Shown here: piece by piece, positions 1-11,025 of the stretch
How the letters are laid out: each line of letters begins with the position of its first letter
Numbering within the stretch: position 1 is the first letter of the stretch
Source of the DNA: an uncultured Pelagibacteraceae bacterium
GTDB lineage: Bacteria > Pseudomonadota > Alphaproteobacteria > Pelagibacterales > Pelagibacteraceae
Direction of reading: 5' to 3'
Assembly (NCBI GenBank): GCA_902524235.1
Contig: CABZCF010000005.1
Coordinates: 1 to 64,000 of the forward strand
DNA: 64,000 bases
Notes under the pieces: generated by a model
Database searches by the model: none
Told to the model about the DNA's origin: nothing
Seen by the model: only the letters and a program-made list of their open reading frames with translations
Program-made: the position numbers and the translations under genes

Positions 1-84
1 ACTAAAATAGATTATAGACCAGTTCACCGATCAACGTTAACAAACGATGTTCAATATTTTCCACCTCAAGAAAGAGTATATTAA
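1..84 (+). CDS. sdhA: Succinate dehydrogenase flavoprotein subunit, C-terminal end (partial)
   Basis: The first 84 bases read in frame as the last 27 residues of a protein ending in 'FPPQERVY' and a TAA stop. The piece '[17 protein letters not shown]' matches the usual C-terminus of the SdhA flavoprotein, which oxidises succinate to fumarate in respiratory complex II. The gene starts outside the window. Its stop overlaps the sdhB start by one base (TAATG), which indicates translational coupling. Identification rests on this short tail plus its position directly before sdhB. Confidence 0.85.
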   Translation, partial: TKIDYRPVHRSTLTNDVQYFPPQERVY

Positions 85-857
85 TGGTCCAAATAAGTTT
101 GCCTCAAAATTCCAAGATACAAAAAGGCAAATATTACAGGGATAAAACAGGATCAAAAAACTTACGCAAAGTTAATATTTATAGATGGGATCCATCAACA
201 GGTGAAAATCCTAGGATAGATACTTATGAAGTTGATATGGATAATTGTCCATCTAAAGTATTAGACTTACTAAATAAAATAAAGAATGAAATAGATCCAT
301 CTATTGCTTACAGGAGATCATGTGCTCATGGAGTTTGTGGGTCTTGTGCAATGAATATGGATGGTAAAAATGGCTTAGCATGCACAAAACCACATGCTGA
401 AATAAAAGGAGATATAAATATTTATCCCTTGCCTCATTTAAAAGTTCAAAAAGATTTAATAGGAGATTTATCTACATTGTATAAACAATATGCTTCAGTA
501 GAACCTTGGTTAAAAAATACAAGTAATAATCCTGATAAAGAAAATATACAATCAAAAGAAGATAGAGCGAAACTGGATGGATTATATGAATGTATTATGT
601 GTGCATGTTGTTCCACCTCATGTCCTAGTTATTGGTGGAACGGTGATAAATACTTAGGACCTGCGGTACTGCTTCAAGCTTACAGATGGATTATAGACTC
701 AAGGGACGAAGAGAGGAAAGAAAGACTTAAAAAAGTAGCAGATGAACTAAAACTTTATAGATGTCATACCATTATGAATTGCACAAATGCTTGTCCAAAA
801 GGATTAAATCCAGCAAAAGCAATTGCATCAATCAAAAAAATGCTTGCAACAAGTTAA
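84..857 (+). CDS. sdhB: Succinate dehydrogenase iron-sulfur subunit
   Basis: Iron-sulfur subunit of complex II, passing electrons from SdhA to ubiquinone at the inner membrane. The 257 residues fit the family. The N-terminal ferredoxin domain carries the [2Fe-2S] cysteines in '[15 protein letters not shown]' (about residues 81-95), with a further Cys soon after. The C-terminal domain carries the [4Fe-4S] and [3Fe-4S] ligands in '[16 protein letters not shown]' and '[14 protein letters not shown]'. The start overlaps the sdhA stop by one base, so the pair is coupled. mmsA follows after 23 bp. Confidence 0.97.
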   Translation: MVQISLPQNSKIQKGKYYRDKTGSKNLRKVNIYRWDPSTGENPRIDTYEVDMDNCPSKVLDLLNKIKNEIDPSIAYRRSCAHGVCGSCAMNMDGKNGLACTKPHAEIKGDINIYPLPHLKVQKDLIGDLSTLYKQYASVEPWLKNTSNNPDKENIQSKEDRAKLDGLYECIMCACCSTSCPSYWWNGDKYLGPAVLLQAYRWIIDSRDEERKERLKKVADELKLYRCHTIMNCTNACPKGLNPAKAIASIKKMLATS

Positions 858-880
858 TTACTTAATTAAATAATTTCCAC

Positions 881-2374
881 ATGAACTTAATACAGCACTT
901 TGTAAACGGTAAGTCATACAAGGGTAATTCAAATAGAAAAGGAAAAGTTTTTAATCCAGCTACTGGTGAGCAAGAATCTGAAGTTCTATTAGGTTCAAAA
1001 GAGGATCTTAATAATTCAGTTAATATAGCAAGAAAAGCTTTCGAAAGTTGGTCAGTAAAACCACCCTTACAAAGAGCTAGAGTAATGTTTAAATTTAAAG
1101 AGTTAATAGAAAGAAATTCTGAAGAGATTGCAAAATTAATTGTTGCTGAACACGGTAAAGTTTATGAAGATGCCAAAGGATCGCTAACTAGAGGTCTCGA
1201 AGTTGTTGAATTTGCTTGTGGAATACCTCAAATGTTAAAAGGTGAATTTACAGAAAATGTTGGATCTGAAGTTGATAGTTGGTCTATAAGACAGCCATTA
1301 GGTGTTTGTGCAGGAATAACTCCATTTAATTTTCCTGCTATGGTTCCAATGTGGATGTTTCCTATGGCAATTGCTTGTGGAAATTCATTTATACTTAAAC
1401 CATCTGAAAAGGATCCATCATGTTCATTTAAGTTAGCTGAATTACTATCAGAAGCAGGATTACCTGATGGGGTGCTTAATGTTGTAAATGGAGATAAAGA
1501 AGTTGTTGATGCGATTTTAGAAAATAAAGATATTCAAGCTGTTAGCTTTGTCGGTTCAACACCAATAGCAAAATATATTTACGAAAATGCAGCTCGTAAT
1601 GAAAAAAGAGTACAAGCATTGGGAGGAGCTAAAAATCACTGTGTAGTAATGCCAGATTGTGACTTAGACCAAGCTGTTAATGGCCTAATGGGAGCAGCTT
1701 ACGGATCTGCGGGAGAAAGATGTATGGCACAGTCTGTTGCAGTAGCTGTTGGTGATATTGGTGATAGATTAGTGGATAAACTTTCAAAAAAAGTTGAAGT
1801 TTTAAAAGTTGGACCTGGTATGGATAATAATTCAGAAATGGGACCTTTGATTACAAAAGAACACTTAGAAAAAGTAAGGGGGTATGTAGATATAGGGGTT
1901 AAAGAGGGAGCAAAACTTGTAGTGGATGGAAGAAATTTAAAACTTCAAGGCTACGAAAATGGTTTTTTTATAGGAGGCTGCTTATTTGATAATGTAAAAA
2001 AAGATATGAGAATTTATAAGGAAGAAATTTTTGGACCCGTGCTATCAGTTGTAAGGGCTAAAGATTTTGAAGAGGCTTCAGAACTAGTAAATGACCACGA
2101 ATATGGAAATGGTGTGAGTATTTTTACAAGAGATGGTGATGCTGCTAGGACTTTTTCAAGCAAAATAAAAGTTGGGATGGTAGGTATTAATATCCCAATA
2201 CCTGTGCCTATGGCATTTCATAGCTTTGGTGGATGGAAAAGGTCACTGTTTGGTGATCAGCATATGCACGGACCTGAGGGTGTTAGATTTTATACTAAAC
2301 TTAAAACTATAACTTCTAGGTGGCCTTCTGGCATAAGATCAAATCCTGAATTTATAATGCCAACAATGAAATAA
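881..2374 (+). CDS. mmsA: CoA-acylating methylmalonate-semialdehyde dehydrogenase
   Basis: Aldehyde dehydrogenase superfamily enzyme, 497 residues, the usual MmsA length. It converts (methyl)malonate semialdehyde to propionyl- or acetyl-CoA with NAD+ and CoA, in valine, inositol or beta-alanine breakdown. Visible marks are the NAD-binding region 'FNFPAMVPMWMFPMAIACGN', 'FVGSTPIAKYIY', and the catalytic cysteine in 'GSAGERCMAQSVAV', whose context is typical of the MmsA subgroup. It sits between sdhB and mdh, 4 bp before mdh, so it is probably co-transcribed with TCA genes that take its products onward. The exact substrate cannot be fixed from sequence. Confidence 0.9.
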   Translation: MNLIQHFVNGKSYKGNSNRKGKVFNPATGEQESEVLLGSKEDLNNSVNIARKAFESWSVKPPLQRARVMFKFKELIERNSEEIAKLIVAEHGKVYEDAKGSLTRGLEVVEFACGIPQMLKGEFTENVGSEVDSWSIRQPLGVCAGITPFNFPAMVPMWMFPMAIACGNSFILKPSEKDPSCSFKLAELLSEAGLPDGVLNVVNGDKEVVDAILENKDIQAVSFVGSTPIAKYIYENAARNEKRVQALGGAKNHCVVMPDCDLDQAVNGLMGAAYGSAGERCMAQSVAVAVGDIGDRLVDKLSKKVEVLKVGPGMDNNSEMGPLITKEHLEKVRGYVDIGVKEGAKLVVDGRNLKLQGYENGFFIGGCLFDNVKKDMRIYKEEIFGPVLSVVRAKDFEEASELVNDHEYGNGVSIFTRDGDAARTFSSKIKVGMVGINIPIPVPMAFHSFGGWKRSLFGDQHMHGPEGVRFYTKLKTITSRWPSGIRSNPEFIMPTMK

Positions 2375-2377
2375 GCT

Positions 2378-3343
2378 ATGGGAAAAAAAATTTCATTAAT
2401 TGGGGCAGGTCAAATAGGAGGAACGCTTGCTCATTTAATTGGGTTAAAAGAAATTGTATCAGAAGTAGTTCTGTTTGATGTTGCATCTGGAGTAGCTAAA
2501 GGCAAAGCTTTAGATATTGCTCAATCTTCTGCAGTGGATGGTTTCAATGTAAAACTTTATGGAACAGATAGTTATCAAGATATTAAGGATTCAGATGTAA
2601 TTATTATTACTGCTGGAGTTCCAAGAAAACCTGGTATGAGTAGGGATGATCTTTTAGGTATAAATTTAAAAATTATGAAACAAGTGTCTGATGGAATTAA
2701 ATTAAACTGCCCAAATGCATTTGTAATTTGTATTACTAATCCTTTAGATGTTATGGTTATGGCTCTGCAAAAGTACTCTCAATTTCCTAAAAATAAGGTT
2801 GTGGGTATGGCGGGTATACTTGACTCATCTAGGTACAAATTATTTCTATCTGAGGAATTTAATGTTCCAATTAAAAAAATTGATGCAATGGTAATGGGTG
2901 GACACGGTGATACTATGGTTCCATTACCAGGTTATACAAAAATTGATGGAAAAAAACTTTTAGATTTAATGTCAGAAGGTAAAATTACAAAAGAAAAAAT
3001 AGAGAGTATAAATCAAAGAACTAGAGATGGGGGAGCTGAAATTGTTAAATATCTTGAAAAAGGTTCTGCATATTACGCTCCTGCTGCTTCAGGAGTTGAG
3101 ATGGCTATAAGCTATCTAAATGACGAAAAAAAACTACTTCCATGTGCGGCTTATTTGAATGGAGAATATGGCGTAAAGGATATTTATGCTGGAGTTCCAG
3201 TTATCATTGGAAAAGATGGTGTTGAAAAAATTCAAGAAATTAAATTAGAGGACAATGAGATTAATGAATTTAAAAAATCTGTAGATTCAGTCCGGAGGCT
3301 GTGGGAATCTGCAATAAAGATTGATCCTGATTTAGAAAGATAA
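2378..3343 (+). CDS. mdh: Malate dehydrogenase (NAD-dependent)
   Basis: Oxidises malate to oxaloacetate in the TCA cycle. The 321 residues belong to the LDH-like malate dehydrogenase type common in alphaproteobacteria. The N-terminal Rossmann motif is '[12 protein letters not shown]'. The substrate-binding and catalytic residues lie in '[15 protein letters not shown]' and '[12 protein letters not shown]', which contains the catalytic His. The stop overlaps the sucC start by one base (TAATG). The mdh-sucC-sucD order is the classical alphaproteobacterial arrangement. Confidence 0.96.
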   Translation: MGKKISLIGAGQIGGTLAHLIGLKEIVSEVVLFDVASGVAKGKALDIAQSSAVDGFNVKLYGTDSYQDIKDSDVIIITAGVPRKPGMSRDDLLGINLKIMKQVSDGIKLNCPNAFVICITNPLDVMVMALQKYSQFPKNKVVGMAGILDSSRYKLFLSEEFNVPIKKIDAMVMGGHGDTMVPLPGYTKIDGKKLLDLMSEGKITKEKIESINQRTRDGGAEIVKYLEKGSAYYAPAASGVEMAISYLNDEKKLLPCAAYLNGEYGVKDIYAGVPVIIGKDGVEKIQEIKLEDNEINEFKKSVDSVRRLWESAIKIDPDLER

Positions 3344-4503
3344 TGAATATTCATGAACATCAAGCAAAACAACTCTTAAAGGAATTTGGAGTTCCTGTTC
3401 CAAATGGTATCTATGGTTTTAGTGTTAGTGAGATAATTAAAAAATCAAAAATTCTTAATACAGAAAAATATGTTTTAAAAGCTCAAATACATGCAGGCGG
3501 CAGAGGTAAAGCTGGAGGGATCACAATTGCAAGCAACATAGATGAATTAGAACAAGCTGCAAATCAGCTTTTAGGTAAAATCTTGATTACACATCAAACT
3601 GGACCTAAAGGAAAAAAAGTAGAGAGACTTTACGTTGAAGAGGCTTCCAATATAGCAAAAGAATTTTATTTATCTTGTTTAGTAGATAGAAAAAGCTCAA
3701 AAATAGCTTTTATTTCTAGTGTTCAAGGTGGAATGGATATTGAGGAAACTGCATTAAAAAATCCAGAAAAAATTATCACTACTAAAGTAGATTTTAAAGA
3801 GGATATATCAGAAACTGATTGCGAAAAAATTATTAAAGTTTTTAATCTAGAGTATGACGCTAAGGATCAAGGAATTGAATTAATAAAATCTCTTTATAAA
3901 ATGTTTAGAGAAAAAGATGCTAGCTTAATCGAAATTAATCCTTTAATTTTAACGAAAGAAAATAATATAGTGTGTCTTGATGCTAAAGTTATCTTAGATG
4001 ACAATGCAATTTTTAAACATCCTGAACATCTAGAGCTTAGAGATTTACAAGAAGAAGATCCAACAGAGATAGAAGCTAGTAAGCAAGGATTGTCTTACAT
4101 AAAATTAGATGGAAATATCGGCTGTATGGTAAATGGTGCTGGTTTAGCAATGGCAACAATGGATATAATTAAATTATTTGGAGAAACTCCAGCAAATTTT
4201 TTGGATGTAGGTGGTGGAGCCTCAAAAGAAAAAGTCTCGTCAGCGTTGAAAATTATTTTATCTGATAAAAATGTAAAAGGAATATTAATAAATATATTTG
4301 GCGGAATAATGAGATGCGATGTGCTCGCTGCAGGGGTCGTTGATGCTGCCAAAGAAACAAAAATTAATGTTCCTTTGGTTGTTAGACTTGCTGGGACTAA
4401 TGTAGAGGAAGGTAATAAAATTTTAAAAGAATCTAAACTTAAAATAATTCCAGCCACTGATTTGTCAGATGCTGCTGAAAAAATTGTGAAAGAAATAAAT
4501 TAA
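3343..4503 (+). CDS. sucC: Succinyl-CoA synthetase beta subunit
   Basis: ATP-grasp beta subunit of succinyl-CoA ligase, which couples succinyl-CoA cleavage to nucleoside triphosphate formation. It starts with the family-typical '[17 protein letters not shown]' and has the nucleotide-binding '[14 protein letters not shown]'. The C-terminal part has '[13 protein letters not shown]' and '[15 protein letters not shown]'. At 386 residues it is full length. It overlaps both mdh and sucD by one base, so the three are translationally coupled. Confidence 0.97.
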   Translation: MNIHEHQAKQLLKEFGVPVPNGIYGFSVSEIIKKSKILNTEKYVLKAQIHAGGRGKAGGITIASNIDELEQAANQLLGKILITHQTGPKGKKVERLYVEEASNIAKEFYLSCLVDRKSSKIAFISSVQGGMDIEETALKNPEKIITTKVDFKEDISETDCEKIIKVFNLEYDAKDQGIELIKSLYKMFREKDASLIEINPLILTKENNIVCLDAKVILDDNAIFKHPEHLELRDLQEEDPTEIEASKQGLSYIKLDGNIGCMVNGAGLAMATMDIIKLFGETPANFLDVGGGASKEKVSSALKIILSDKNVKGILINIFGGIMRCDVLAAGVVDAAKETKINVPLVVRLAGTNVEEGNKILKESKLKIIPATDLSDAAEKIVKEIN

Positions 4504-5378
4504 TGTCCATTTTAGTAAATAAAAATACAAAACTTCTTTGCCAAGGTTTTACTGGTTCACATGGAACTTTCCACTCAGAACAAGCAATAAAATATGGAAC
4601 AAATTTAGTAGGAGGCGTAACACCTAGAAAAGGTGGTCAAATTCATTTGGGTAAACCTGTTTTTAACACTGTGAAGGAGGCTGTTGAAGCAACAGGTGCC
4701 AATGCAACGATGATATATGTACCAGCAAAATTTGCATCTGAGGCAATTATCGAAGCTATTGAGGCATCTATTGATCTCGTTGTATGTATAACAGAAGGTA
4801 TTCCAGTTTTAGATATGCTTAAAGTAAAAAAATATCTATCAAACTCAAATACGAAATTAATTGGTCCGAACTGTCCTGGTATAATAACTCCTGATGAGTG
4901 TAAAATAGGAATAATGCCCGGAAGTATACATAGGAAAGGTTCAGTTGGAATAATTTCACGTTCAGGAACATTAACTTACGAGGCTGTAGATCAAACTTCA
5001 AAAATTGGTCTCGGCCAATCAACTTGTGTTGGAATAGGTGGTGACCCAATAAATGGTACAAATTTCATAGACTGTTTAGAGTTATTTTTAGAAGATGAAA
5101 ATACCGAGTCCATTGTAATGATTGGAGAAATTGGGGGATCTGCAGAGGAAGAAGCAGCTGATTTTATTAAGAACCATAAGATAAAAAAACCGATGGTCGG
5201 GTTCATTGCTGGTTTGACAGCACCACCTGGAAGAAGAATGGGTCACGCTGGAGCTATTATTTCTGGAGGTAAAGGTGGTGCTGAAGAAAAAATTAAAACT
5301 ATGGAAGAGGCAGGAATTTCAATGGCAAAATCCCCTGCAGACATTGGCAAAACATTGCTTAACAAATTGTCACTTTAA
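4503..5378 (+). CDS. sucD: Succinyl-CoA synthetase alpha subunit
   Basis: CoA-binding alpha subunit of succinyl-CoA ligase, 291 residues. The N-terminal CoA-binding fold shows '[15 protein letters not shown]' and 'GGVTPRKGG'. The phosphorylated active-site histidine lies in '[18 protein letters not shown]'. It is coupled to sucC by a one-base overlap. A 34-bp AT-rich gap follows before sucA. Confidence 0.97.
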   Translation: MSILVNKNTKLLCQGFTGSHGTFHSEQAIKYGTNLVGGVTPRKGGQIHLGKPVFNTVKEAVEATGANATMIYVPAKFASEAIIEAIEASIDLVVCITEGIPVLDMLKVKKYLSNSNTKLIGPNCPGIITPDECKIGIMPGSIHRKGSVGIISRSGTLTYEAVDQTSKIGLGQSTCVGIGGDPINGTNFIDCLELFLEDENTESIVMIGEIGGSAEEEAADFIKNHKIKKPMVGFIAGLTAPPGRRMGHAGAIISGGKGGAEEKIKTMEEAGISMAKSPADIGKTLLNKLSL

Positions 5379-5412
5379 AATTTCTTATCAGACATTATAA
5401 TAAATCTTATTA

Positions 5413-8259
5413 ATGAGTTCTGAAAAAAATTTAAATTTAAAAAAAACGTCATTTTTATCTCAAAATAATAGTGCTTTCATTGAACATATGTACATAAAGT
5501 ATGTGAACAATGATCCTTCTTTGCCAGAAAGTTGGAAAAAATATTTTCAAGAGCTAAACGAAGATGTATCAGCAATAATAAAAGATATAAATGGTCCGTC
5601 TTGGTCAAAAAAAATAGATAATGGCAACAAATATAATTCAAAATTGGATGATATTGAAAAACAAAAAGTTGACTCAGTTAAAGCAATCGCTTTGATAAGA
5701 GCTTATAGGATTAGAGGCCACTTAATTGCAAATTTAGATCCATTGGGGATGATGAAAAGAGACTACTTACACGAATTGCATCCAGAAGATCATGGTTTTA
5801 AAAAAGAGGATTATAATAGAAAGATTTATTTAAGTTCGTACCTCGATAAAGAATATTCATCAGTTAACGAAATTATGTTGAAGTTGAGAAAAGTTTATTG
5901 TTCAACGATTGGGGCAGAGTTCATGCATATATCAGATCCAAAAGAGAAAATTTGGTTTAGAGAGAGAATGGAGCGAAAAGAAAATCAAATTAATTTTACA
6001 AATAATGGAAAAAAAGCAATTTTAAATACAATAATAAAAGCTGAAGGTTTTGAGAAATTTTTAGCAAAAAAATTTATTGGTACTAAAAGATTTGGACTTG
6101 ATGGAGGTGAGTCGTTAGTACCTGCATTAGAACAAATTATTAAACGTGGAGGTCAATTAGGGGTTAAAGAAATAAAAATTGGCATGCCTCACAGAGGAAG
6201 ATTAAATGTATTAGCTAATGTATTGCAAAAGTCTTACAAGAGGATCTTTAATGAGTTCGCAGGTGAACTAGACTCAAAAAGTGAAGAGTCTGCAGGAGAT
6301 GTAAAATATCATTTAGGAGCATCATCAAATAGAGAATTTGATGGAAACTCAGTTCATGTTAGCCTAACAGACAACCCATCTCATCTTGAGGCAGTGAATC
6401 CAGTTGTTTTAGGCCAAGTAAGAGCAAAACAGTTTTTTCATGGTGATAAAGAAAGAAAACAAGTAATACCAATTTTAATACATGGGGATGCAGCCTTTGC
6501 AGGCCAAGGCGTTGTTGCAGAGTGTTTTGCAATGTCAGGTCTTAAAGGACATAATACAGGCGGCACTATACATATAATCGTTAATAATCAAATCGGTTTT
6601 ACTACAAGTCCTAGATTTGCAAGATCCAGTCCATATCCCTCTGATTTAGGAAAAGTTGTTGAGGCACCAATTCTACATTGCAATGGCGATGATCCAGAAG
6701 CAGTTGTGCATTGTGCAAAAATCGCAATCGAATTTAGGCAAAAATTTAATAGAGACGTAGTTATTGATATAATTTGCTATCGAAGATTTGGTCATAATGA
6801 AGGTGACGAGCCATCCTTCACTCAACCTTTGATGTATAAAAAAATTAAAGAACATCCGACAACTTTGAATATTTATGCAAATAAACTTATTGAAGAAAAT
6901 TCGATTTCTAATGACGAATTCGAAAAAAATAAAACAGATTTCAATTTGCTGTTAGACAATCAATTTAAATCAGCAAAAGATGATAAGCCAAAATTAGATT
7001 GGTTTGAGGGAACTTGGTCTAGATATAGGCCACAAAAAGGGAAAGATAAGAGAGGCAATACAGGTGTTAACGAAAATACATTGATATCAATTTCCAATAA
7101 AATCAATCGTTTAGAAGATCAATTAAAAGTTCACAAAACTATAAAAAAAATATTTTCCAAAAGACACGAAAGTATATTAGCAAAAAAAAATATAGATTGG
7201 TCAACATCAGAGGCGCTTGCTTTTGGATCACTTTTAAATGAGGGATTTCCTGTAAGATTAGTTGGACAAGACTCTGGTAGAGGAACTTTTAGTCAGAGAC
7301 ATTCGGTTTTAAGGAACCAAGAAGATAATTCAAGATATATACCTTTAAATAAAGTTTCGAAAAATCAAAAAAATTTCGAAATTGTCGACAGTTTTCTATC
7401 TGAATTAGCAGTTTTAGGTTTTGAGTATGGTTATAGCTTGGTTGAACCTGAAACTTTAACTATTTGGGAAGCTCAGTTTGGTGATTTTGCAAATGGAGCT
7501 CAAGTCGTAATTGATCAATTTATTGCCTCAGGTGAAAGAAAATGGAATCGTGCATCAGGGTTAGTATTATTGCTTCCACATGGTTATGAAGGTCAAGGGC
7601 CCGAACATTCTTCAGCTAGATTAGAAAGATTTTTACAATTAAGTGGTCAAGAAAACCTACAAGTGGTGAATTGTACTACACCTGCGAACTATTTTCATGT
7701 GTTAAGAAGACAAATACACAGAGATTTTAGAAAACCATTAATTATCATGACACCAAAATCATTACTTAGGAATAAATTTTGTGTTTCCAAATTAGAAGAT
7801 TTTGACAAATCAAACTCATTTCATAGAGTTTTAAGTGATCATTCATATTTAGATGATACGAATTTTATTAAGTTAAAGCCTGATGCCGATATAAAGAAAG
7901 TAATAATTTGCTCAGGCAAAGTTTACTTTGATTTAATCAAGGCTAGAGAAAATTTAAAAAGAGATGACGTAGTTTTTGTAAGGATAGAACAATTATATCC
8001 TTTCCCGGTAAAACCATTAGTTAAAGAAATTAAAAAATACTCCATAAATGCCCATTTTTACTGGTGTCAAGAGGAACCAAAAAATATGGGAGCTTGGAAC
8101 TCTGTTAGAGATTATATACAATGGACTTTAGATTATATTGGGGCTAATAATAATAAAATTTCTTATATTGGAAGGAATGCAGCTGCATCACCTGCAACTG
8201 GTTATGCTAGAAGACATTCAGCTCAACAAGAAGAAATAATTAATGAAGTATTTAAATAA
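5413..8259 (+). CDS. sucA: 2-oxoglutarate dehydrogenase E1 component
   Basis: Thiamine diphosphate-dependent E1 of the 2-oxoglutarate dehydrogenase complex, decarboxylating 2-oxoglutarate and transferring succinyl to the SucB lipoyl arm. The 948 residues are full length. The N-terminus has the E2-binding type 'YIKYVNNDPSLPESWKKYF'. The TPP site is 'GDAAFAGQGVVAECF' followed by 'NNQIGFTT'. The transketolase-like C-terminal half includes 'GQDSGRGTFSQRHSV' and 'LLLPHGYEGQGPEHSSAR'. sucB starts on the base after the stop. Confidence 0.97.
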   Translation: MSSEKNLNLKKTSFLSQNNSAFIEHMYIKYVNNDPSLPESWKKYFQELNEDVSAIIKDINGPSWSKKIDNGNKYNSKLDDIEKQKVDSVKAIALIRAYRIRGHLIANLDPLGMMKRDYLHELHPEDHGFKKEDYNRKIYLSSYLDKEYSSVNEIMLKLRKVYCSTIGAEFMHISDPKEKIWFRERMERKENQINFTNNGKKAILNTIIKAEGFEKFLAKKFIGTKRFGLDGGESLVPALEQIIKRGGQLGVKEIKIGMPHRGRLNVLANVLQKSYKRIFNEFAGELDSKSEESAGDVKYHLGASSNREFDGNSVHVSLTDNPSHLEAVNPVVLGQVRAKQFFHGDKERKQVIPILIHGDAAFAGQGVVAECFAMSGLKGHNTGGTIHIIVNNQIGFTTSPRFARSSPYPSDLGKVVEAPILHCNGDDPEAVVHCAKIAIEFRQKFNRDVVIDIICYRRFGHNEGDEPSFTQPLMYKKIKEHPTTLNIYANKLIEENSISNDEFEKNKTDFNLLLDNQFKSAKDDKPKLDWFEGTWSRYRPQKGKDKRGNTGVNENTLISISNKINRLEDQLKVHKTIKKIFSKRHESILAKKNIDWSTSEALAFGSLLNEGFPVRLVGQDSGRGTFSQRHSVLRNQEDNSRYIPLNKVSKNQKNFEIVDSFLSELAVLGFEYGYSLVEPETLTIWEAQFGDFANGAQVVIDQFIASGERKWNRASGLVLLLPHGYEGQGPEHSSARLERFLQLSGQENLQVVNCTTPANYFHVLRRQIHRDFRKPLIIMTPKSLLRNKFCVSKLEDFDKSNSFHRVLSDHSYLDDTNFIKLKPDADIKKVIICSGKVYFDLIKARENLKRDDVVFVRIEQLYPFPVKPLVKEIKKYSINAHFYWCQEEPKNMGAWNSVRDYIQWTLDYIGANNNKISYIGRNAAASPATGYARRHSAQQEEIINEVFK

Positions 8260-9570
8260 ATGAGTGAAAATATATTAGTACCAGTTCTAGGAGAAAGTGT
8301 AACAGAAGCAACAGTCGCAAGGTGGTTAAAAAAAGAAGGCGAGCATGTTGCAGTAGATGAACCCGTCGTAGAATTAGAAACTGACAAAGTAAATCTAGAA
8401 GTTCCATCTCCAGTAAGTGGTGTAATAGAAAAAATAAATTCGAAAGACGGTGAGAATGTTGAGGTTGGATCTGTATTAGGAACTGTTTCAAACGAGTCAA
8501 AAAAAAAAGAAAAAAACGAAAATACAAGTGAAAAAATTCCTCCGATAACCGAAAAAATTATTAAAGAGGCGGAAACAGCAAAGTCAAAAGAACCTTCTAA
8601 AGCAGCTGAAAAAGAAACTCATAATGAAACTTCAATGTTTGAAAATGAATCTGAGGAAGAAGCACCTTTAATTTTAACTGACGAAGTTAAAAATGGGAAA
8701 TCGACAATAATTAATAAACATTTATCACCAGCTGTTAGAAAAATTGTAAACGAACAAAATATTAAACTTGAGGGCATTAAAGGTTCTGGAAAGAATGGGA
8801 CTATTTTAAAAGGTGATTTATTAAAACTTATGAGTAAAAAGCCTGAGCCTAATCAGAGAAAAGTTAAATATGGACCTGAGGAAAGAATTAAAATGACACG
8901 ACTAAGACAAACCATAGCAAAAAGATTAAAATCGGCTCAGGAAAATGCAGCAATGTTGACCACGTTCAACGAGGTAGATATGTCTGAAATTATTTCATTC
9001 AGAAAAAATAACCAGGATGAATTTCAAAAAAAATTTGGAGTTAAATTAGGATTTATGTCTTTTTTTGTAAAAGCATCTGTAAAAAGCTTAAAATCTTATC
9101 CAGCTATAAATGCAGAAATAGAAAATGATGATATAATTTATAAAAATTATTTTAATATTAGTTTTGCTGTTGGTACAGACAAAGGTTTGGTTGTTCCAGT
9201 TCTTAAAAATGCAGATGAGATGTCTTTTTCTGATATTGAGTCAGAGATAAAAACTCTATCCGAAAAGGCAAATAATGGAAATCTTTCAATTGAAGATCTA
9301 CAGGGTGGAACTTTTACTATAAGTAACGGAGGTGTGTATGGTTCTATGCTGTCAACACCAATACTAAATCCACCTCAGTCAGGAGTATTAGGAATGCATA
9401 ATATTGTAGAAAGACCAGTAGTAGTAAATAATGAAATAAAGATAAGACCAATAATGTATCTTGCATTGTCTTACGATCACAGAATAATTGATGGAAAAGA
9501 AGCAGTTTCATTTTTAAAAGAAATAAAACAATATTTAGAGGATCCTGAAAAGTTATTTTTAGAAAATTAA
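8260..9570 (+). CDS. sucB: Dihydrolipoyllysine succinyltransferase (E2)
   Basis: E2 core of the 2-oxoglutarate dehydrogenase complex, 436 residues. One N-terminal lipoyl domain (about residues 1-77) carries the lipoylated lysine in '[11 protein letters not shown]'. A charged linker (about 85-150) follows, then a peripheral subunit-binding domain ('[14 protein letters not shown]') and the acyltransferase domain, whose catalytic His and Asp sit in '[16 protein letters not shown]'. It is immediately adjacent to sucA and lpd with no gap, so the complex is made from one transcript. Confidence 0.96.
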   Translation: MSENILVPVLGESVTEATVARWLKKEGEHVAVDEPVVELETDKVNLEVPSPVSGVIEKINSKDGENVEVGSVLGTVSNESKKKEKNENTSEKIPPITEKIIKEAETAKSKEPSKAAEKETHNETSMFENESEEEAPLILTDEVKNGKSTIINKHLSPAVRKIVNEQNIKLEGIKGSGKNGTILKGDLLKLMSKKPEPNQRKVKYGPEERIKMTRLRQTIAKRLKSAQENAAMLTTFNEVDMSEIISFRKNNQDEFQKKFGVKLGFMSFFVKASVKSLKSYPAINAEIENDDIIYKNYFNISFAVGTDKGLVVPVLKNADEMSFSDIESEIKTLSEKANNGNLSIEDLQGGTFTISNGGVYGSMLSTPILNPPQSGVLGMHNIVERPVVVNNEIKIRPIMYLALSYDHRIIDGKEAVSFLKEIKQYLEDPEKLFLEN

Positions 9571-10968
9571 ATGTCTGAAAAATTTGATGTTGTCGTTATT
9601 GGTGGTGGTCCAGCGGGATATGTCTGCGCTATAAGATCCTCTCAACTTGGCTTAAAAACTGCTTGTATTGAATCAAGAGGTTCATTAGGTGGCACATGCC
9701 TGAATATTGGATGTATACCATCCAAAAGTTTATTAAATTTATCTGAAGCATTTCATGAAGCTCAAAGCTTCTCTAAAATTGGTATTGAAACAGGAGATAT
9801 AAAATTGAATTTAGGTAAAATGATGCAAAATAAAGACAAAGCAGTAACAATTCTAACTAAAGGCGTAGAGTTTTTATTTAAAAAAAATAAAGTTACTTAT
9901 CTCAAAGGCAGAGGAAGTCTTTTGGATAAAAATAAAATATTAGTAGAAGACAAAAATAATAAACAAACAATTGAGAGTAAGAATATTGTCATAAGCACCG
10001 GATCTGAAGCAGCTTCACTACCTGGGTTAAGTTTTGATGAGGAAAAAATTTTGTCATCTACAGGTGCTTTGAATATGAGTAAAGTCCCACGAAAAATGTT
10101 TATAGTTGGTGGTGGTTATATTGGGCTAGAAATGGGATCTGTATGGTCCAGATTGGGTTCAGAAGTTCATGTAATTGAAACTCTTGACCACATTACTCCA
10201 GGATTAGATAAAGAAATATCAAGTGAATTTTTAAAAATTTTAAAGAAACAAGGTTTAAAATTTCATTTAAGCACAAAAGTCGAAAAAGTTTACAAAACAG
10301 AGAAAGGAATAAATATAGAGGTAATAGATGTAAATCAAAAAAAAGTCTTGCACGAGTGTGATGTAGTGCTTGTTTCAGTTGGTAGAAAACCTTACACCAA
10401 AAATTTAAATTTAGAAAAGATTGGTATTACTACAGATAGTAAAGGAAGAATAAAGGTAAACAAAAATTTTCAAACGAGTGAAAAAAATATTTATGCTATC
10501 GGAGACGTAATTGAGGGACCGATGTTAGCACATAAAGCTGAAGAAGAAGGTATAGCAGTAGCAGAGCTAATATCTGGCCAAGCAGGGCACGTGAATTACG
10601 ATTTAATACCAGGGGTTATCTACACTACGCCAGAGGTGGCTTATGTGGGAAAGTCTGAAGAGGAACTAAAAAAAATAAATCAAGGATATAAAGTTGGTAA
10701 ATTTCCATTTATGGCTAATTCCAGAGCAAAAGCGATTAATAAACCAGAAGGTTTTGTAAAAATATTAGCAGATAATAAGACAGACAAGGTTTTAGGTGTT
10801 CACATTATAGGACCCCATGCAGGTGAAATGATTGCAGAAATGTCCGTTGCAATGGAATTTGGTGCGAGTTCAGAAGATATTGCAAGAACTTGTCACGCAC
10901 ACCCAACCTTCTCAGAAGCAATAAAGGAAGCAGCTTTATCAGTAGATAAAAGACAAATACATTCTTAA
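9571..10968 (+). CDS. lpd: Dihydrolipoamide dehydrogenase (E3)
   Basis: FAD flavoprotein that reoxidises dihydrolipoamide for the oxo-acid dehydrogenase complexes, 465 residues. The FAD motif is 'VVVIGGGPAGYVCAI', the redox-active disulfide is 'GGTCLNIGCIPSK', the NAD motif is 'FIVGGGYIGLEMGS', and the C-terminal catalytic His-Glu pair is in 'HAHPTFSEAIKEA'. Last gene of the TCA run. The 57 bp that follow separate it from the accessory cassette and probably contain the cassette promoter. Confidence 0.97.
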   Translation: MSEKFDVVVIGGGPAGYVCAIRSSQLGLKTACIESRGSLGGTCLNIGCIPSKSLLNLSEAFHEAQSFSKIGIETGDIKLNLGKMMQNKDKAVTILTKGVEFLFKKNKVTYLKGRGSLLDKNKILVEDKNNKQTIESKNIVISTGSEAASLPGLSFDEEKILSSTGALNMSKVPRKMFIVGGGYIGLEMGSVWSRLGSEVHVIETLDHITPGLDKEISSEFLKILKKQGLKFHLSTKVEKVYKTEKGINIEVIDVNQKKVLHECDVVLVSVGRKPYTKNLNLEKIGITTDSKGRIKVNKNFQTSEKNIYAIGDVIEGPMLAHKAEEEGIAVAELISGQAGHVNYDLIPGVIYTTPEVAYVGKSEEELKKINQGYKVGKFPFMANSRAKAINKPEGFVKILADNKTDKVLGVHIIGPHAGEMIAEMSVAMEFGASSEDIARTCHAHPTFSEAIKEAALSVDKRQIHS

Positions 10969-11025
10969 TTCCTATGTCAAAACGCGCTCTTACTAATCTA
11001 AAATAAAACTATAACAGTAATTCAA

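Noticed and set aside
4095-4457. 120-residue minus-strand ORF within sucC
   Set aside because: Antisense shadow of a well-supported gene, with no recognisable motif.
10974-11006. 10-residue ORF 'MSKRALTNLK' between lpd and the dioxygenase gene
   Set aside because: Too short to support; the region more likely holds the cassette promoter.
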